From Treponema sp. (GTDB lineage: Bacteria; Spirochaetota; Spirochaetia; Treponematales; Breznakiellaceae), in assembly GCA_009777335.1 (NCBI GenBank), contig WRMC01000001.1:186001-250000 (forward strand): a stretch of 64,000 bases of DNA, in the 5' to 3' direction. Below the pieces are notes generated by a model that did no database searches, was not told the DNA's origin, and saw only the letters and a list, made by a program, of their open reading frames with translations. Position numbers and translations under genes: made by a program. Positions 1-7,181 of the stretch are shown here, piece after piece (the stretch's first letter is position 1; each line of letters opens with the position of its first letter).

Positions 1-393
1 AGCTGCCTGGGAAATGTCCTTGACGGTCTGAACTTCGGTGGTGGAGGTGTCGGCGATGATGCTCCCCGGTTTAAGGAGCTTCCCCAGGGCTCTCTCTTCT
101 GGAGCCGGGGCCCCTCCCTCGGAGCTCCCGCCCAGGACTATATCTCTTACCACCTTTGAACCGGGGAGGGACAGAAAAATGATATCCCCCTGGGTTCCAA
201 TTTCTTCTAAGCTTGTCAGGCGGACCCTGGGAGCGGCGGCGGGGCTTAGGTCCTCCCTAAGGGCCTGGGCCTTCCCGGGATCTATGTCGTAGACCAATAG
301 TTCATCGATAGCTGGAGGAAGTTTCTCCGCCAGATGCCGGGCCATGGGGCGCCCCATGACTCCTAAACCGATAAAACCCAGGATCTTTGCCAT
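1..393 (-). CDS. beta-hydroxyacid dehydrogenase (3-hydroxyisobutyrate dehydrogenase family), N-terminal part
   Basis: The first 131 codons of a minus-strand gene that runs off the left edge. The protein opens with MAKILGFIGLGVMGRPMARH, the glycine-rich NAD(P)-binding fingerprint of the 3-hydroxyisobutyrate/tartronate semialdehyde reductase family. About residue 70 follows a strand ending IFLSLPGS, and near the window edge DTSTTEVQT, which matches the family's substrate-binding D-x-S-T motif. The start is ATG with a GGAGGAAGG ribosome site just upstream. These enzymes oxidise or reduce small beta-hydroxy acids with NAD(P) in the cytoplasm. The substrate cannot be told because the catalytic lysine lies outside the window. 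It diverges from the next gene. Confidence 0.85.
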   Translation of the reverse strand, partial: MAKILGFIGLGVMGRPMARHLAEKLPPAIDELLVYDIDPGKAQALREDLSPAAAPRVRLTSLEEIGTQGDIIFLSLPGSKVVRDIVLGGSSEGGAPAPEERALGKLLKPGSIIADTSTTEVQTVKDISQAA

Positions 394-452
394 ACCTTCC
401 TCCAAGCCAGGTCTTTTTCTTCTATTATATTCCAGTATATACTTGATTGGTC

Positions 453-1745
453 ATGCAGGACATATGGGTTCCCCTTTCCCTGATCATCCTCTTTCTGCTC
501 CTCCATATCCTTAGGCCCCATCTAAAGCAGCTGCGCCCCATAGAGGGCCTGGCCTGGTTTCCCCTAGTCAGCCTTCTTATCGCCCTCATCCTCATCCCCG
601 CCTATGGTTTTAGACCCGAGGTGCTTCCCCTCCTCCTCTATTCGGGGGTCCTGGCGGGGATCTCCTTCCGCAAGTACCGGCGGGGGGATGAGAAGATGCC
701 CTACTATAGGGGGCTGGTCTTCCTCATCCTGCCCCTGGTGATTTTGATCTTTTGCAGTTGGACCGCCCTTCATTTTAGGCCCGCCCTGGAGGGCAGCCTC
801 TCGAGCCAGGGGGTTCATACCCTGCGCCTGGAAGCCGGCAGGGACTACCACCTGCGGCTCTATACCGATGAGGATGATCCCCGGCCCTCCCGGCGGCCCC
901 TCCTCCTCCTCCTTCCTCCGGCCTATGGTTCCCCCCTGGTCACGGACCAGCTATCTATGGAGCTAAGGGACCGGGGCTTCACGGTCCTTAGCTATACCCG
1001 GGAGCCCTACGGCCAGAGCCCCCGGGCCTGGATGCACCGGCAAAGGGCCTTCCGCCAGGGAAGCCAGCAGCCAAGGGCCAATATGCGGGGACGGGCCCTG
1101 GAGGAGCTGCGGCTGGGGGAGCTTTCCTTTCTGCTTCCCTGGTTACGGAGCAACCCCTGGTTTACCCAGGGCCCCCTCTTTGATCAGGCCTCCAGGGACG
1201 AGATCTTCCTAGCTGGGTTTGATGCCGGGGCTTCGGCCCTCATCCTTTTAGAGAGTGCCGAGGTGCCGGGGATACGCATCCGGGGGCTCGTGGCAGTGGA
1301 GAGCTACCTCTGGTCCCTTTACCGGGAAGAGGCCCCTCCGCCGCTGCCAACCAGAACAGAAGAGGGCTGGCTTAGCTCCCTGAGGGAGGGGATAGGAAGA
1401 GTGGGCCTCAGGATGAGGCGCCCTACCCTGGCCCCCCGGGAGGAGCTTCCCCCCCTGGGTCTGCCGGTCCTTTTTCTGGTATCCGACCGGGTCAGGGAAA
1501 ACCCCGATGCCCCGGGTCCCTACCAGGCCCTTCTGGCCCTCCATGCGGCGGAGGGGGGGATCCTTATCTCCCCCGAGGGGGCGGGGCCCTTCGATTTTAG
1601 CGATGTTCCCCTGCGCTACCCCCTTATCTCCCGGCTCTTTCCCGGCCAGGGGAGCCCCACTCGGGAGCTGGGCCCGGTCCTGAGCGCCGAGATCATCGCC
1701 GCCTTTGCCGCCTCCACCCTGGGACGTCCTAGCCTCAATAATTGA
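453..1745 (+). CDS. membrane-anchored alpha/beta-hydrolase-fold protein, probably catalytically dead
   Basis: A 430-residue protein. Residues 1-115 hold about four hydrophobic helices. The rest reads like an alpha/beta hydrolase of the platelet-activating-factor acetylhydrolase or dienelactone type: a strand PLLLLLPPAYG, then DRGFTVLSY, then a nucleophile elbow and a late FDFSD motif. The elbow reads GFDAG where G-x-S-x-G is expected, and the late motif reads GPFDFSD where a histidine normally precedes FSD. Serine and histidine of the usual triad therefore both appear replaced. It may be a pseudoenzyme, or use aspartate as nucleophile. A TTG two codons upstream is an alternative start; neither start has a clear ribosome site. 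Family placement rests on fold-like motifs only. Confidence 0.6.
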   Translation: MQDIWVPLSLIILFLLLHILRPHLKQLRPIEGLAWFPLVSLLIALILIPAYGFRPEVLPLLLYSGVLAGISFRKYRRGDEKMPYYRGLVFLILPLVILIFCSWTALHFRPALEGSLSSQGVHTLRLEAGRDYHLRLYTDEDDPRPSRRPLLLLLPPAYGSPLVTDQLSMELRDRGFTVLSYTREPYGQSPRAWMHRQRAFRQGSQQPRANMRGRALEELRLGELSFLLPWLRSNPWFTQGPLFDQASRDEIFLAGFDAGASALILLESAEVPGIRIRGLVAVESYLWSLYREEAPPPLPTRTEEGWLSSLREGIGRVGLRMRRPTLAPREELPPLGLPVLFLVSDRVRENPDAPGPYQALLALHAAEGGILISPEGAGPFDFSDVPLRYPLISRLFPGQGSPTRELGPVLSAEIIAAFAASTLGRPSLNN

Positions 1746-1775
1746 CCCTCCAGGGCCCTGGATATATAATCCCTT

Positions 1776-2540
1776 ATGTGCAGCACCGCGAAGCTAGATG
1801 CTTTTTTCCGCAGTCTCCTGGATCTGGACCTCTTCGAGAAGGCCGATTCCTCCCTTAACGGCCTCCAGGTGGATAACGACGGAGCGGAAGTGACAAAGCT
1901 GGCCTTTGCGGTAGATGCCAGCCTGGAAACCTTTAAACGGGCCGCCGCCGCCGGAGCGGGGCTTGTCTTTGTCCACCACGGCCTCTTCTGGGGGGAACCC
2001 CTGAGGGTCGAAGGGAACCACCGGGAAAGAATCAAGTTTCTATTGGATCATAACCTGGCCCTCTATGGGGTCCACCTGCCCCTGGATCAACATCCCACCC
2101 TAGGGAACGCGGCGGTCCTCTCTGAACTACTGGGCATAGAAGACAAGGAGCCCTTTGGCCTCTATGGGGGCCACAAAATTGGCTACAAGGGGAAGCTTCG
2201 CAAGCCCCTGGGCACCGAAGAGGCGGTAAAAAAAATAGAGTTCATGGGGCGGCCTCCAGCCCATGTTTTTGCCTTCGGCAAAAAAGAAAACCAGACCTGT
2301 GCGGTCCTGTCAGGGGGGGCGGCCATGGAGGCCTTCCAGGCCATCGAAGAAAAGGTAGATCTCTATGTCACCGGAGAGGCCTCCCATACGATTTACCACC
2401 ATGCCCTGGAGAGCAAGATAAACATCATTGCCGGAGGGCATTACTCCACCGAGGTCTGGGGGGTGCGAAAAATAATGGATGCTTGTATATCCGAATTGAA
2501 GATTGAATGTGAATTTATCGATGTCCCCACGGGGCTCTAA
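1776..2540 (+). CDS. NIF3-like dinuclear metal-centre protein (DUF34)
   Basis: 254 residues, the usual length of the short bacterial NIF3/YbgI family. Metal-ligand motifs are visible: FVHHGLFWG near residue 70, GVHLPLDQHP near residue 100, and a C-terminal AGGHYSTE that supplies the last His and Glu. Family members form hexameric rings with two metal ions per subunit. The biochemical role is still unsettled, and the name 'GTP cyclohydrolase type 2' often attached to them is weakly founded. The gene starts at ATG without a clear ribosome site and is followed after 24 bases by lspA. Confidence 0.9.
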   Translation: MCSTAKLDAFFRSLLDLDLFEKADSSLNGLQVDNDGAEVTKLAFAVDASLETFKRAAAAGAGLVFVHHGLFWGEPLRVEGNHRERIKFLLDHNLALYGVHLPLDQHPTLGNAAVLSELLGIEDKEPFGLYGGHKIGYKGKLRKPLGTEEAVKKIEFMGRPPAHVFAFGKKENQTCAVLSGGAAMEAFQAIEEKVDLYVTGEASHTIYHHALESKINIIAGGHYSTEVWGVRKIMDACISELKIECEFIDVPTGL

Positions 2541-2564
2541 AAAGAAGACCAAAGGAAACGAACC

Positions 2565-3092
2565 ATGAAACTGCCAAGCAAGCAGCTCCTATTGCCCTTT
2601 TCGCTGACCGCCCTTGTGATTGCCCTCGATCAGGCAAGCAAGGCCTTCATAGTTCATAACTGGCCCCGGATAGGGACCTTTATAAACGATGTGTTCAACA
2701 ACGATTTCCTTCATATATATCACGTGCGAAACAAGGCCATCGCCTTCAGCATAGGGAGCAATGTGCCTGACCAATACCGGCTCTTCCTCTTTGTCCTGGT
2801 CCCCGTGGCGGTCCTGGGTTTTTTGGTCTGGTACTATTTTAAGACCAGCGACTTTACCCCCCTTCAGCGCTGGGCCCTGGCGGGGATCATAGGCGGCGGC
2901 CTGGGGAACATCATAGACCGGATCTTCAGGCCCGATGGGGTGGTAGATTTTGTCAGCGTGAAATTTTACGGACTCTTGGGGATGGAACGGTGGCCCACCT
3001 TTAATGTGGCCGATTCCAGCGTGGTGGTTTCCAGCATCATCCTCCTGGTAACCATGGCCATATCAATTAAACAGGAGCGAAAAAACCCATGA
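2565..3092 (+). CDS. lspA: prolipoprotein signal peptidase II
   Basis: 175 residues with four hydrophobic helices. Motifs are those of LspA: ALDQASKAFI in the first helix, the HVRNKAIAFS stretch that stands in for N-x-G-x-AF, NIIDR...GVVDFV near residue 120, and FNVADSS near residue 148. The last two motifs contain the catalytic aspartates. The enzyme cuts lipidated prolipoproteins before the +1 cysteine in the inner membrane. This window alone encodes several lipoprotein substrates. It overlaps the following small membrane gene by four bases (ATGA), so the two are probably translationally coupled. Confidence 0.95.
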   Translation: MKLPSKQLLLPFSLTALVIALDQASKAFIVHNWPRIGTFINDVFNNDFLHIYHVRNKAIAFSIGSNVPDQYRLFLFVLVPVAVLGFLVWYYFKTSDFTPLQRWALAGIIGGGLGNIIDRIFRPDGVVDFVSVKFYGLLGMERWPTFNVADSSVVVSSIILLVTMAISIKQERKNP

Positions 3093-3373
3093 CAAACAAA
3101 CGGCGAAACACCCTTCTCTTTATCCTGGGAGGAACCCTCTTTAATATCCTCACCACCATCCTGGTCTTTGCCCTCCTCATGTTTTTATTTTCCAGGCTCC
3201 AGGGTTTCTTTCCCCCTAACGCCATTGAGTATGCCCTTCCCATCCTGGTGGTCCTGGCCATGGCCGCGGCCTTTGTGATTTACCGGAAGACCATACTATT
3301 TCTGGATAAAAAGGTAGACCTGGAAAAATACTTCGAACCCATCATCAAGCGAAGGGTGCCCCCTAAGAGGTAA
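3089..3373 (+). CDS. small two-helix membrane protein next to lspA
   Basis: 94 residues: a basic N-terminus (MTNKRRN), two hydrophobic helices at about residues 9-33 and 46-66, and a charged C-terminal tail ending in KRRVPPKR. The ATG overlaps the lspA stop codon. I do not recognise a domain. Similar small proteins beside lspA in treponemes have been loosely labelled leader-peptide processing proteins from their position, but nothing here shows enzymatic residues. It could be an accessory or assembly partner of LspA. Confidence 0.75.
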   Translation: MTNKRRNTLLFILGGTLFNILTTILVFALLMFLFSRLQGFFPPNAIEYALPILVVLAMAAAFVIYRKTILFLDKKVDLEKYFEPIIKRRVPPKR

Positions 3374-3374
3374 T

Positions 3375-4007
3375 TCACAATTTTCTGATGGCCCTGACTG
3401 TTAATGAAGCTACACCGCGGTTCTGGCGGAGCTCTCCGCTGATCTCCACCCGGTCGTTCTCTCCCACAAAGAGGCCCCGCCAGACCCTCTGTTCTATGGT
3501 GATGACTATCTCGCCCTGTTGCAGATCCCGGAACCCGTAGTTGTCCACCCCGGGGAGGGCGGTGACTATATAACCCGACAGGGTTACCCAGGTATCGTTG
3601 GGCAGGCGGATCGCTTCGGCCACCGGGATGGGCCGCCTGGTGGCCAGGTTGGCTCCTCCGGTGGAAGCTCTGGCTATGGCTCGTACCTGGACCGAAACCT
3701 GGCCCCGGTTAATTTTGATTTCGCCGCAGATCTCCACGGTCTCCGAAGCGCCCACGTTAAGGCCCCTCCAAATATTCCAGTCGATCTCGGCGACCATTTC
3801 TCCGGAGGAGTCCCGGAAGGTGTAGTTCCGGCCCCCCGGCAGGGCATTGACTATGGTGCCCACCAGGGTAACCCAGCTGTCGTGGGGAAGCACCCTGGCC
3901 TCTGCCGCAGAGATAGGCTGGCCATGGTAGACAGCCTGCCCCTGCAGCGGAGCCGCAGCGAAGAAACAACTCAATAGGAAAAAGCCTAACAAGGCCCTCG
4001 TGTTCAT
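3375..4007 (-). CDS. exported protein with two BOF (YgiW/YdeI-type OB-fold) domains
   Basis: 210 residues with a signal peptide (residues 1-24, likely cut after PLQGQA). Two copies of the same domain follow, at about 35-115 and 130-208. Each has WVTLxGxIVxALPG, a Y-x-FRD strand, a W-RGL-VG turn, and a V-I-GE strand. This is the pattern of bacterial OB-fold (BOF/DUF388) proteins of the YgiW-YdeI-NirD group, which are periplasmic and linked to stress tolerance, probably by binding small ligands. The ATG has an AAGG ribosome site. The single-domain paralogue lies just upstream on the same strand, so this gene may have arisen by internal duplication. Confidence 0.85.
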   Translation of the reverse strand: MNTRALLGFFLLSCFFAAAPLQGQAVYHGQPISAAEARVLPHDSWVTLVGTIVNALPGGRNYTFRDSSGEMVAEIDWNIWRGLNVGASETVEICGEIKINRGQVSVQVRAIARASTGGANLATRRPIPVAEAIRLPNDTWVTLSGYIVTALPGVDNYGFRDLQQGEIVITIEQRVWRGLFVGENDRVEISGELRQNRGVASLTVRAIRKL

Positions 4008-4053
4008 GGAACCTTACCGCCCCAGGGGATTAGCCCTGGGTACTCTCTCGAGG

Positions 4054-4476
4054 CTAAGGGGCCAACCTAATGTTCTTGGCGTCGAAGTACTTAATCCACA
4101 TGTTTTTTTCCCGCTTCAGTTCGCCGCCAATTTCCACCAGGTCATTGGGTCCCACAGAGAGGCCCCACCACCGGTCGTGCTTAATCTTGATCAGGATATC
4201 CCCGGTGGCGTCCCGGAAGATGTAGCGGTCGTTGGCCACCTGCTGGACGATATAGCCCCGCATCACCGCCTGGGCCTTGTTGGGGAAGGTCTGGGTTACC
4301 TGGGCCACCGACACGGGTCCCATGGTCCCCATGAAGCCGAAGCCCTGCTGTCCCGCAAACCCCGCCGGGACCTGGCCAAAGACCTGGGGGCCCGTAAAGC
4401 CCCCCATCTGGGCATGGACCGCCACAGAACCGAGGATCATCAAGATCCCAATTAAAAGAGCTGCATTCCTTTTCAT
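4054..4476 (-). CDS. exported single-domain BOF (YgiW/YdeI-type) protein
   Basis: 140 residues from the ATG that follows a good GGAGG ribosome site; an ATG-like extension seven codons longer has none. A signal peptide (MKRNAALLIGILMILGSVAV) is followed by a glycine/phenylalanine-rich linker. The BOF domain then runs from about residue 65, with RGYIVQQVANDRYIFRD, a W-W-GL-VG turn and VEIGGELKRE. Members of this family sit in the periplasm and are induced by envelope or oxidative stress. Two CTAC-N8-GTAG palindromes lie in the 140-base gap upstream, so this gene probably has its own regulated promoter rather than only read-through from the permease gene. Confidence 0.85.
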   Translation of the reverse strand: MKRNAALLIGILMILGSVAVHAQMGGFTGPQVFGQVPAGFAGQQGFGFMGTMGPVSVAQVTQTFPNKAQAVMRGYIVQQVANDRYIFRDATGDILIKIKHDRWWGLSVGPNDLVEIGGELKREKNMWIKYFDAKNIRLAP

Positions 4477-4552
4477 AATAACCTCCATAAAAAACAAATG
4501 TTTTCCAAATTGCTCAATCTGTCATAATAATATCTGCCCCAAATTCCCCTGG

Positions 4553-4614
4553 CTACCTACAAAACATGGTAGGTAGGGGTGAAAAAGGCCCCTTTTCCCT
4601 ACCAAATTGGGTAG
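4553..4614. promoter_or_regulatory. two CTAC-N8-GTAG palindromes upstream of the BOF genes
   Basis: 4553-4576 reads CTACCTAC, eight bases, GTAGGTAG: a perfect 8-bp arm on each side. 4599-4614 reads CTAC, eight bases, GTAG, the same core with the same spacing. Both lie in the gap between the MacB-like permease and the BOF genes. The fixed core and spacing suggest a dimeric regulator binding site. The pair sits just upstream of the BOF translation start. Confidence 0.55.
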
Positions 4615-5832
4615 CTATTCGTACCTGAGGGCTTCTATGGGATAAAGCTTGGCCGCCTTGTGGGCGGGGTAGAAGCCAAAGACGATGCCTACCAGGGCTG
4701 CGAAGAGGGCTGAGATGGCCACGATGATCACATTTATCGAAGTGGGGATCCCTGCCATCTCCAGGAAGCGGCAGGCCAGGAAGGCCATTCCTATGCCTAG
4801 GATACCCCCCATGAGGCTGAGGATGACCGCTTCGGAAAGGAACTGGTAGAGGATGTCCCGCCGGCGGCCCCCCACAGCCATGCGGATACCGATTTCCCTG
4901 GTCCGCTCGGTCACCGATACCAGCATGATGTTCATGATCCCTATGCCCCCCACAAAGAGGCTTACCCCCGCAATGGCCGCCAAAAGGCTCGTGAGGGTCC
5001 GGGTGGTGACTGACACCATGTTGATGATGTCGGTCTGGTTTACGATGGAGAAGTCCGAGGCCACCCGGTCGGGGATAAGCCGGGCCTCCCGTAAAATCAG
5101 GTCCGTCTCCTGTATGGCCGGATCCATAAACTCCCGGCCTATGACGCTGATAAAGATATGGCTAATTTCCCGGGTGTTAAGGAGCCGGGTCATGGCGGTG
5201 TCCAGGGGCACCAGGATCACGTCGTCTTGATCGTTCCCGTCCAGGTTGGCTCCCTTTCTTTCCAGGAGCCCTATGACCGTAAAGATGTTGGTCCCTATGC
5301 GAATCTGCTGGGCCAGGGCGTCTTCTTCCACCCCAAAGAGATTTTCTGCGGTGGTCCGGCCCAGGACTGCCACCTGGTTCCGGGTCTCCATGTCCTCGTC
5401 GTCAAAGAAGAAGCCCCCATCGGCGGGGTAATTTCGGACTATGCTAAACTCGGGCTCCACCCCCTGGACCCGGATGCGGACATTCCCCTCGGGGCCAAAG
5501 ACATCGAAGGTGCCCTGGATGTAACCCGATATGGCATTGGCAAAGGTAGACTCATGCCTTAGGTGCTCCAGGTCTTCCTTGGTAAAACCGGTGCGCCGGG
5601 GGTAGGAGGCAGAGACGCTCCGGGCGGCGGGCCGGCGGTACTGGATTTGCAAGACATTGGCCCCCATGGAGGAGATCCGCTCTTCGATAAACTTCTGGGT
5701 CCCCTCCCCCATGGCTACCATGATGATCACCGAGCCTACTCCTATGATGACCCCCATGGAGGTAAGGAGGCTCCTCATACGGTTCCGGGAGATGGAGCGC
5801 AGGCAGGTTTGGAACAGCTGGTGAATATACAC
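4615..5832 (-). CDS. MacB-like ABC transporter permease (FtsX family)
   Basis: 405 residues. One N-terminal helix (about 20-45, SLLTSMGVIIGVGSVIIMVA) is followed by a periplasmic MacB core domain of about 200 residues, then three C-terminal helices. The FtsX signature VTERTREIGIRMAVGGRRRD lies between helices two and three. Start is GTG, sharing its G with the stop codon of the adaptor gene (TAG/GTG), so the two are coupled. Such permeases work as mechanotransmitters with an adaptor and outer-membrane channel to expel lipids, peptides or toxins. The fused or separate ATPase that powers them is not encoded here. It must come from elsewhere, or the pair works with a shared LolD-type ATPase. Confidence 0.9.
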   Translation of the reverse strand: MYIHQLFQTCLRSISRNRMRSLLTSMGVIIGVGSVIIMVAMGEGTQKFIEERISSMGANVLQIQYRRPAARSVSASYPRRTGFTKEDLEHLRHESTFANAISGYIQGTFDVFGPEGNVRIRVQGVEPEFSIVRNYPADGGFFFDDEDMETRNQVAVLGRTTAENLFGVEEDALAQQIRIGTNIFTVIGLLERKGANLDGNDQDDVILVPLDTAMTRLLNTREISHIFISVIGREFMDPAIQETDLILREARLIPDRVASDFSIVNQTDIINMVSVTTRTLTSLLAAIAGVSLFVGGIGIMNIMLVSVTERTREIGIRMAVGGRRRDILYQFLSEAVILSLMGGILGIGMAFLACRFLEMAGIPTSINVIIVAISALFAALVGIVFGFYPAHKAAKLYPIEALRYE

Positions 5833-7118
5833 TAGAGCCTTTCCCGTAAAATAAACTGCCAGCCCTCCAGGTCCTCCAGGGGAAGGATCTCCGTGGTGGT
5901 ACCCGTAATAATTCCTGTCCGGACCTGGACCACCTCGAGACCTCCGGAGGGGCCAAAGTACCAGAGGTTCCGTATCCCCTCCTGGGCCCGGGCGGGACCC
6001 CGGCTGGCCATCACCCGGAAGTTCCGCCCCCCGCCGGTGATAAGGCCCGCCAGGCCGGTCCTCTGGTTCTGCTGGGCCTGGGCCGCTTCCTGGGCCAGAG
6101 CCTGGTTTCGCTCCTCTATGGCCTGGGCCCTCTCTCTTTCATCCATCAGAGCAAGGCTGGCGTAAAAAAGCTTTTCCTCCAGCTCGTTGGGCTCCAGGGC
6201 CGTGGGCTGGTAACGGAGGGCCCCGTTGGGAACCAGGAGGGTGTTCTCGCTCCGAGCCACGATAAACTCCACCGAGCAGGTCATGCCGGGCATGAGGGAG
6301 CCGTCGTGGTTATCCACCCGGATGATCACCGTATAGTTCACCAGGTTGTTGATCACCACCGGCACCATGCGGATGTTCTCGACCACCCCGTTAAAGCGGC
6401 GGCCCGGGAGGCTCTCGAGGGTAAAGCGCACCGCCTGGCCCCGGTAGATCGAGGCCACGTCCAGCTCCCCTATGTTGGCTTCGATCTGCATCTCGCTGAA
6501 ATTCTCTGCCAGGACAAAAATGCTCGCCGCGGCCCCAGAGGCTCCCTCGGAGACCGAGTCCCCTTCGTTAATGCGACGGTCAAAGACGATGCCGTCTATG
6601 GGGGAGGTGATATAGGCGAATTGATTTATTTCCGTATCGATGGAACGGAGGGTGGCCTCGGCGACCGCCAAATCGGCCTCCAGGTTTTCCAGATTGGTCC
6701 GGCTCGTCAGAAGCTCAAACTCAGAGATGAGGTTCCGCTCCGCCATGGAGGCCTGATTATTGTAACTGATAAGCTGAAGCCGGTAATTGGCCCTTGCCTT
6801 GAGGACCGCCGCATATTGCTGTTCCCGCCTAAGGCGGAGCATGTCGGTGTTGAGTTCCGCCAGGACATCACCCCGCTGGACGGTGTCATTAAAATCGACA
6901 AAGACCTTTTCTACCTTGCCGCTCATCTGGGGGAGGATGCGGATCGTAGAGACCGGGTGTATGGTGCCGCTGGATGAGACGGTCCTTTCCAGGGTACCCC
7001 GGCGGACGGTGGTAAACTCGTAGGTCACCCCGGAGGAATTGCCAAAGCAGGAGCCCAAGAGAAGGGGCAGAACCCAGACCATGGAAAAAACCAGGGCATA
7101 GTTGATTTTTTTTACCAT
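5832..7118 (-). CDS. MacA/HlyD-type periplasmic adaptor lipoprotein
   Basis: 428 residues from ATG; a TTG five codons upstream is possible, and neither has a strong ribosome site. The signal peptide ends LPLLLGSC, a lipobox. Membrane-fusion-protein order follows: barrel-sandwich half (TIRILPQMSGKVEKVFVD), alpha-helical hairpin about residues 100-160, second half (ITSPIDGIVFDRRINEGD), beta-barrel (FTLESLPGRRFNGVVENI), then a membrane-proximal part with an inserted Q/A-rich helix (AQEAAQAQQNQ). It would link the downstream permease to an outer-membrane channel. It lies downstream of the LuxR-type regulator on the same strand. Confidence 0.9.
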   Translation of the reverse strand: MVKKINYALVFSMVWVLPLLLGSCFGNSSGVTYEFTTVRRGTLERTVSSSGTIHPVSTIRILPQMSGKVEKVFVDFNDTVQRGDVLAELNTDMLRLRREQQYAAVLKARANYRLQLISYNNQASMAERNLISEFELLTSRTNLENLEADLAVAEATLRSIDTEINQFAYITSPIDGIVFDRRINEGDSVSEGASGAAASIFVLAENFSEMQIEANIGELDVASIYRGQAVRFTLESLPGRRFNGVVENIRMVPVVINNLVNYTVIIRVDNHDGSLMPGMTCSVEFIVARSENTLLVPNGALRYQPTALEPNELEEKLFYASLALMDERERAQAIEERNQALAQEAAQAQQNQRTGLAGLITGGGRNFRVMASRGPARAQEGIRNLWYFGPSGGLEVVQVRTGIITGTTTEILPLEDLEGWQFILRERL

Positions 7119-7150
7119 ACTTAGACCATACAATGGAAGGAAAGGGATTT

Positions 7151-7174
7151 CTACCTACTAAAATGGGTAGGTAA
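7151..7174. promoter_or_regulatory. CTACCTAC-N8-GTAGGTAA palindrome upstream of the adaptor gene
   Basis: The same 8-8-8 palindrome as at 4553-4576, with one mismatch at the last base. It sits in the 63-base gap between the regulator gene and the adaptor gene. Its recurrence upstream of both the adaptor/permease pair and the BOF genes argues for a shared operator rather than a terminator; no T-run follows on either strand. Confidence 0.55.
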
Positions 7175-7181
7175 GCTAAAA

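Noticed and set aside
4553-4614. Palindromes as a transcription terminator
   Set aside because: No T-run follows on either strand, and the core recurs with fixed spacing elsewhere as an operator would.
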